From an uncultured Dehalococcoidia bacterium (GTDB lineage: Bacteria > Chloroflexota > Dehalococcoidia > Tepidiformales > Tepidiformaceae), in contig CALMIW010000639.1 in NCBI GenBank assembly GCA_937864275.1, positions 1-8,128 on the forward strand: 8,128 bases of DNA. Reading direction: 5' to 3'. Both the position numbers and the translations under genes were made by a program. This document shows positions 6,935 through 8,128 of the stretch, piece by piece (within the stretch, counting starts at the first letter, position 1; every line of letters begins with the position of its first letter). Under the pieces are notes generated by a model that was not told where the DNA came from, did no database searches, and saw only the letters and a list, made by a program, of their open reading frames with translations.

Positions 6935-7689
6935 GGGGTGTGCAAAAGCTCGCCTGGGTCGAAGTGAAGCTCTTCATCCGCGAGCCGATCGCGCTCGTGT
7001 TCGCCTTCGCCTTCCCGTTCTTCATGCTCTTCGTGTTGGCTGGCGTCTTTGGGAACGACGTCGACCCGACCGATGAGGAGAACCTCCGCGTCTGGCGTGG
7101 AGTCGGCCCGTCTGACTACTACGTGTCCACGTATGTCGGCCTGGTGATGGCCTCGGCCGGCCTGGTCACGCTGCCGCTGCGGCTCGCCGCCTACCGCGAT
7201 GCCGGGGTGCTGCGCCGGTATCGGGCCGCGGGTGTTTCGGTCCCCGTCGTCCTCGGGGCACAGGTCCTGGTGTCGCTCGGTATGTCGGTCCTGGCCGCGG
7301 CCGGCATCATCGTCAGCTCCACCCTCATCTACGACACCGTCCTGCCCGAAAACTGGCCGCTGGTCATCGCCGGCATCGGGCTCGGGCTGCTGACGTTTTC
7401 GTGCATCGGCGTCCTGCTCGGCGCGATCCTCCCTTCGGCCCGGGCAGTGCAGGGCGCCGGCCTGACGCTCTTCTTCGTGATGATGATGATCTCCGGCTCG
7501 GGCCCCCCGCTCGAAGTGCTCACCAGCGTGATGCGCGCCGTCAGCAACGCGATGCCTCTCACGCATCTCAACCTGCTGGTTCAAGACGCCTGGCTCGGCT
7601 TCGGCTGGTCGTGGTGGGAAGCCCTCATCACCGCCGCGTTCGGCGCGGCGAGCGGGATCCTCGCGGTCCGCTTCTTCCGCTGGGAGTAG
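6931..7689 (+). CDS. ABC-2 type transporter permease subunit
   Basis: This is a membrane subunit of 252 residues with six predicted transmembrane segments: about 19-40, 65-85, 105-135, 143-167, 174-190 and 228-248. Two ABC-2 landmarks are clear: the cytosolic YRDAGVLRRYRAAGVS stretch (88-103) after the second segment, which resembles the family's E-G-T-L-k-R-l coupling helix, and the SGSGPPLEVL...NAMPLTHL region (188-212) near the last segments. One permease plus one ATPase suggests a homodimeric half-transporter assembly of two of each. The start is taken as GTG at 6931, overlapping the ATPase stop; a GTG at 6940 is the alternative and would shorten the protein by three residues. The longer in-frame reading upstream overlaps the ATPase gene and is not coding. 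Confidence 0.93.
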   Translation: MRGVQKLAWVEVKLFIREPIALVFAFAFPFFMLFVLAGVFGNDVDPTDEENLRVWRGVGPSDYYVSTYVGLVMASAGLVTLPLRLAAYRDAGVLRRYRAAGVSVPVVLGAQVLVSLGMSVLAAAGIIVSSTLIYDTVLPENWPLVIAGIGLGLLTFSCIGVLLGAILPSARAVQGAGLTLFFVMMMISGSGPPLEVLTSVMRAVSNAMPLTHLNLLVQDAWLGFGWSWWEALITAAFGAASGILAVRFFRWE

Positions 7690-7730
7690 CCCCCGGGTTG
7701 AAAGGCAGGGCGGGAACGGCGAAAGTGACC

Positions 7731-7747
7731 GCACGCCGATCGCGTGC
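7731..7747 (+). other. Small inverted repeat next to the dehydrogenase ribosome binding site
   Basis: GCACGC (7731-7736) and GCGTGC (7742-7747) form a perfect 6-bp stem around a 5-nt loop. The right arm touches the ribosome binding site AGGGAG (7748-7753). It has no T tract on either side, so it is not a standard terminator. It could be an operator half-site pair or a leader hairpin, or it could be chance in a GC-rich sequence. Confidence 0.35.
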
Positions 7748-7753
7748 AGGGAG
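7748..7753 (+). promoter_or_regulatory. Ribosome binding site of the short-chain dehydrogenase gene
   Basis: AGGGAG lies 7 nt before the ATG at 7761 and supports that start for the dehydrogenase. Confidence 0.75.
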
Positions 7754-7760
7754 TATCACC

Positions 7761-8128
7761 ATGGGAGAGAACACCGCCTGGGACGAAGCCATCACTCCCG
7801 GACGCTTCGCCGGTCAGACCGTCATCGTCACCGGCGCTGGTTCCGGCATCGGAAAGGCGACCGCGCTCCGAATCGCGAAGGAGGGAGGCCGTGTCGTCGC
7901 CTCCGATATCAGCAAGCCACGGCTCGATGAACTCGTCGCGCAGAACAAGGACCTGGACATCGTCCCGGTCGCCGGCGACGTGAGTAACGAAGACGACGTC
8001 AGGGCGATCGTCGCCGCGGCGGGCACGTCCGTGCAGGGCCTCGCCAACGTCGCCGGCATCATGGATGACTTCACGCCCGTCCACGAAGTGACCGACGCCG
8101 TCTGGGAGCGCGTCTTCCGCATCAACGT
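7761..8128 (+). CDS. Classical short-chain dehydrogenase/reductase (SDR), N-terminal part
   Basis: This is an NAD(P)-dependent oxidoreductase cut by the window end; the 122 complete residues cover about half of a typical 250-residue SDR. Visible motifs are the glycine-rich nucleotide loop TGAGSGIG (24-31), D49 at the end of the second beta strand, D73-V74 contacting the adenine ring, the NNAG-type motif as NVAG (96-99), and N122 in RIN, the Asn of the catalytic tetrad. The acidic D49 usually means preference for NAD(H) over NADP(H), which is inference from the family. The Ser-Tyr-Lys active site lies beyond the window, and the substrate cannot be told. The gene starts 71 nt after the permease stop with no terminator between, so it may be cotranscribed with the exporter, but a functional link is not shown. 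Confidence 0.93.
   Translation, partial: MGENTAWDEAITPGRFAGQTVIVTGAGSGIGKATALRIAKEGGRVVASDISKPRLDELVAQNKDLDIVPVAGDVSNEDDVRAIVAAAGTSVQGLANVAGIMDDFTPVHEVTDAVWERVFRIN

Noticed and set aside
5996..7689. The ABC exporter as part of a capsid-based system
   Set aside because: It is transcribed divergently, has all the features of an ordinary drug-exporter-type pair, and nothing in its sequence points to the capsid-type protein.
7698..7726. TTGAAA, 17-bp spacer, GAAAGT as a promoter for the dehydrogenase
   Set aside because: The -35 is plausible but the -10 matches only three of six consensus bases, so I do not call it; cotranscription with the exporter genes is equally possible.

Overview
The window is G+C-rich bacterial chromosome (roughly two-thirds G+C by eye) carrying six genes on both strands. 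High GC, a very large multi-GAF hybrid histidine kinase and an unusual Fpg/Nei glycosylase would fit Chloroflexota or another deep-branching high-GC lineage, but no marker gene here fixes the taxon, so this is a weak guess. No rRNA, tRNA, CRISPR array or insertion sequence was seen.

Layout. (1) Positions 1-4043, plus strand: the 3' part of a giant hybrid sensor kinase. Its 5' end lies outside the window. It has a partial GAF domain, five very regular tandem GAF-plus-helix units (period 156-158 residues), a PAS domain, a HisKA/HATPase core and a C-terminal receiver domain. (2) 4047-4874, minus strand: an Fpg/Nei-family DNA glycosylase, convergent with the kinase and only 3 nt from it. (3) 4907-4931: an intrinsic terminator, then 4958-5848, minus strand: a 296-residue protein that looks like an HK97-fold phage major capsid protein, with its own strong ribosome binding site. 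(4) 5849-5995: a divergent intergenic region with a near-consensus sigma70-type promoter for the plus strand. (5) 5996-6934 and 6931-7689, plus strand: a two-gene ABC exporter (ATPase and ABC-2 permease) joined by a 4-nt GTGA overlap. (6) 7761 to the window end, plus strand: the first 122 residues of a classical short-chain dehydrogenase, cut by the window end.

The kinase, glycosylase, exporter and dehydrogenase are ordinary chromosomal functions and do not form one obvious pathway. The element that does not fit is the capsid-type gene. It stands alone, with no portal, terminase, protease, tail or integrase gene in the window, it is close to mature-capsid or encapsulin size, and it has its own ribosome binding site and terminator. 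Either it is a last remnant of a prophage or it is a domesticated capsid shell, possibly an encapsulin-like compartment outside the well-known families. The window alone cannot decide between these.
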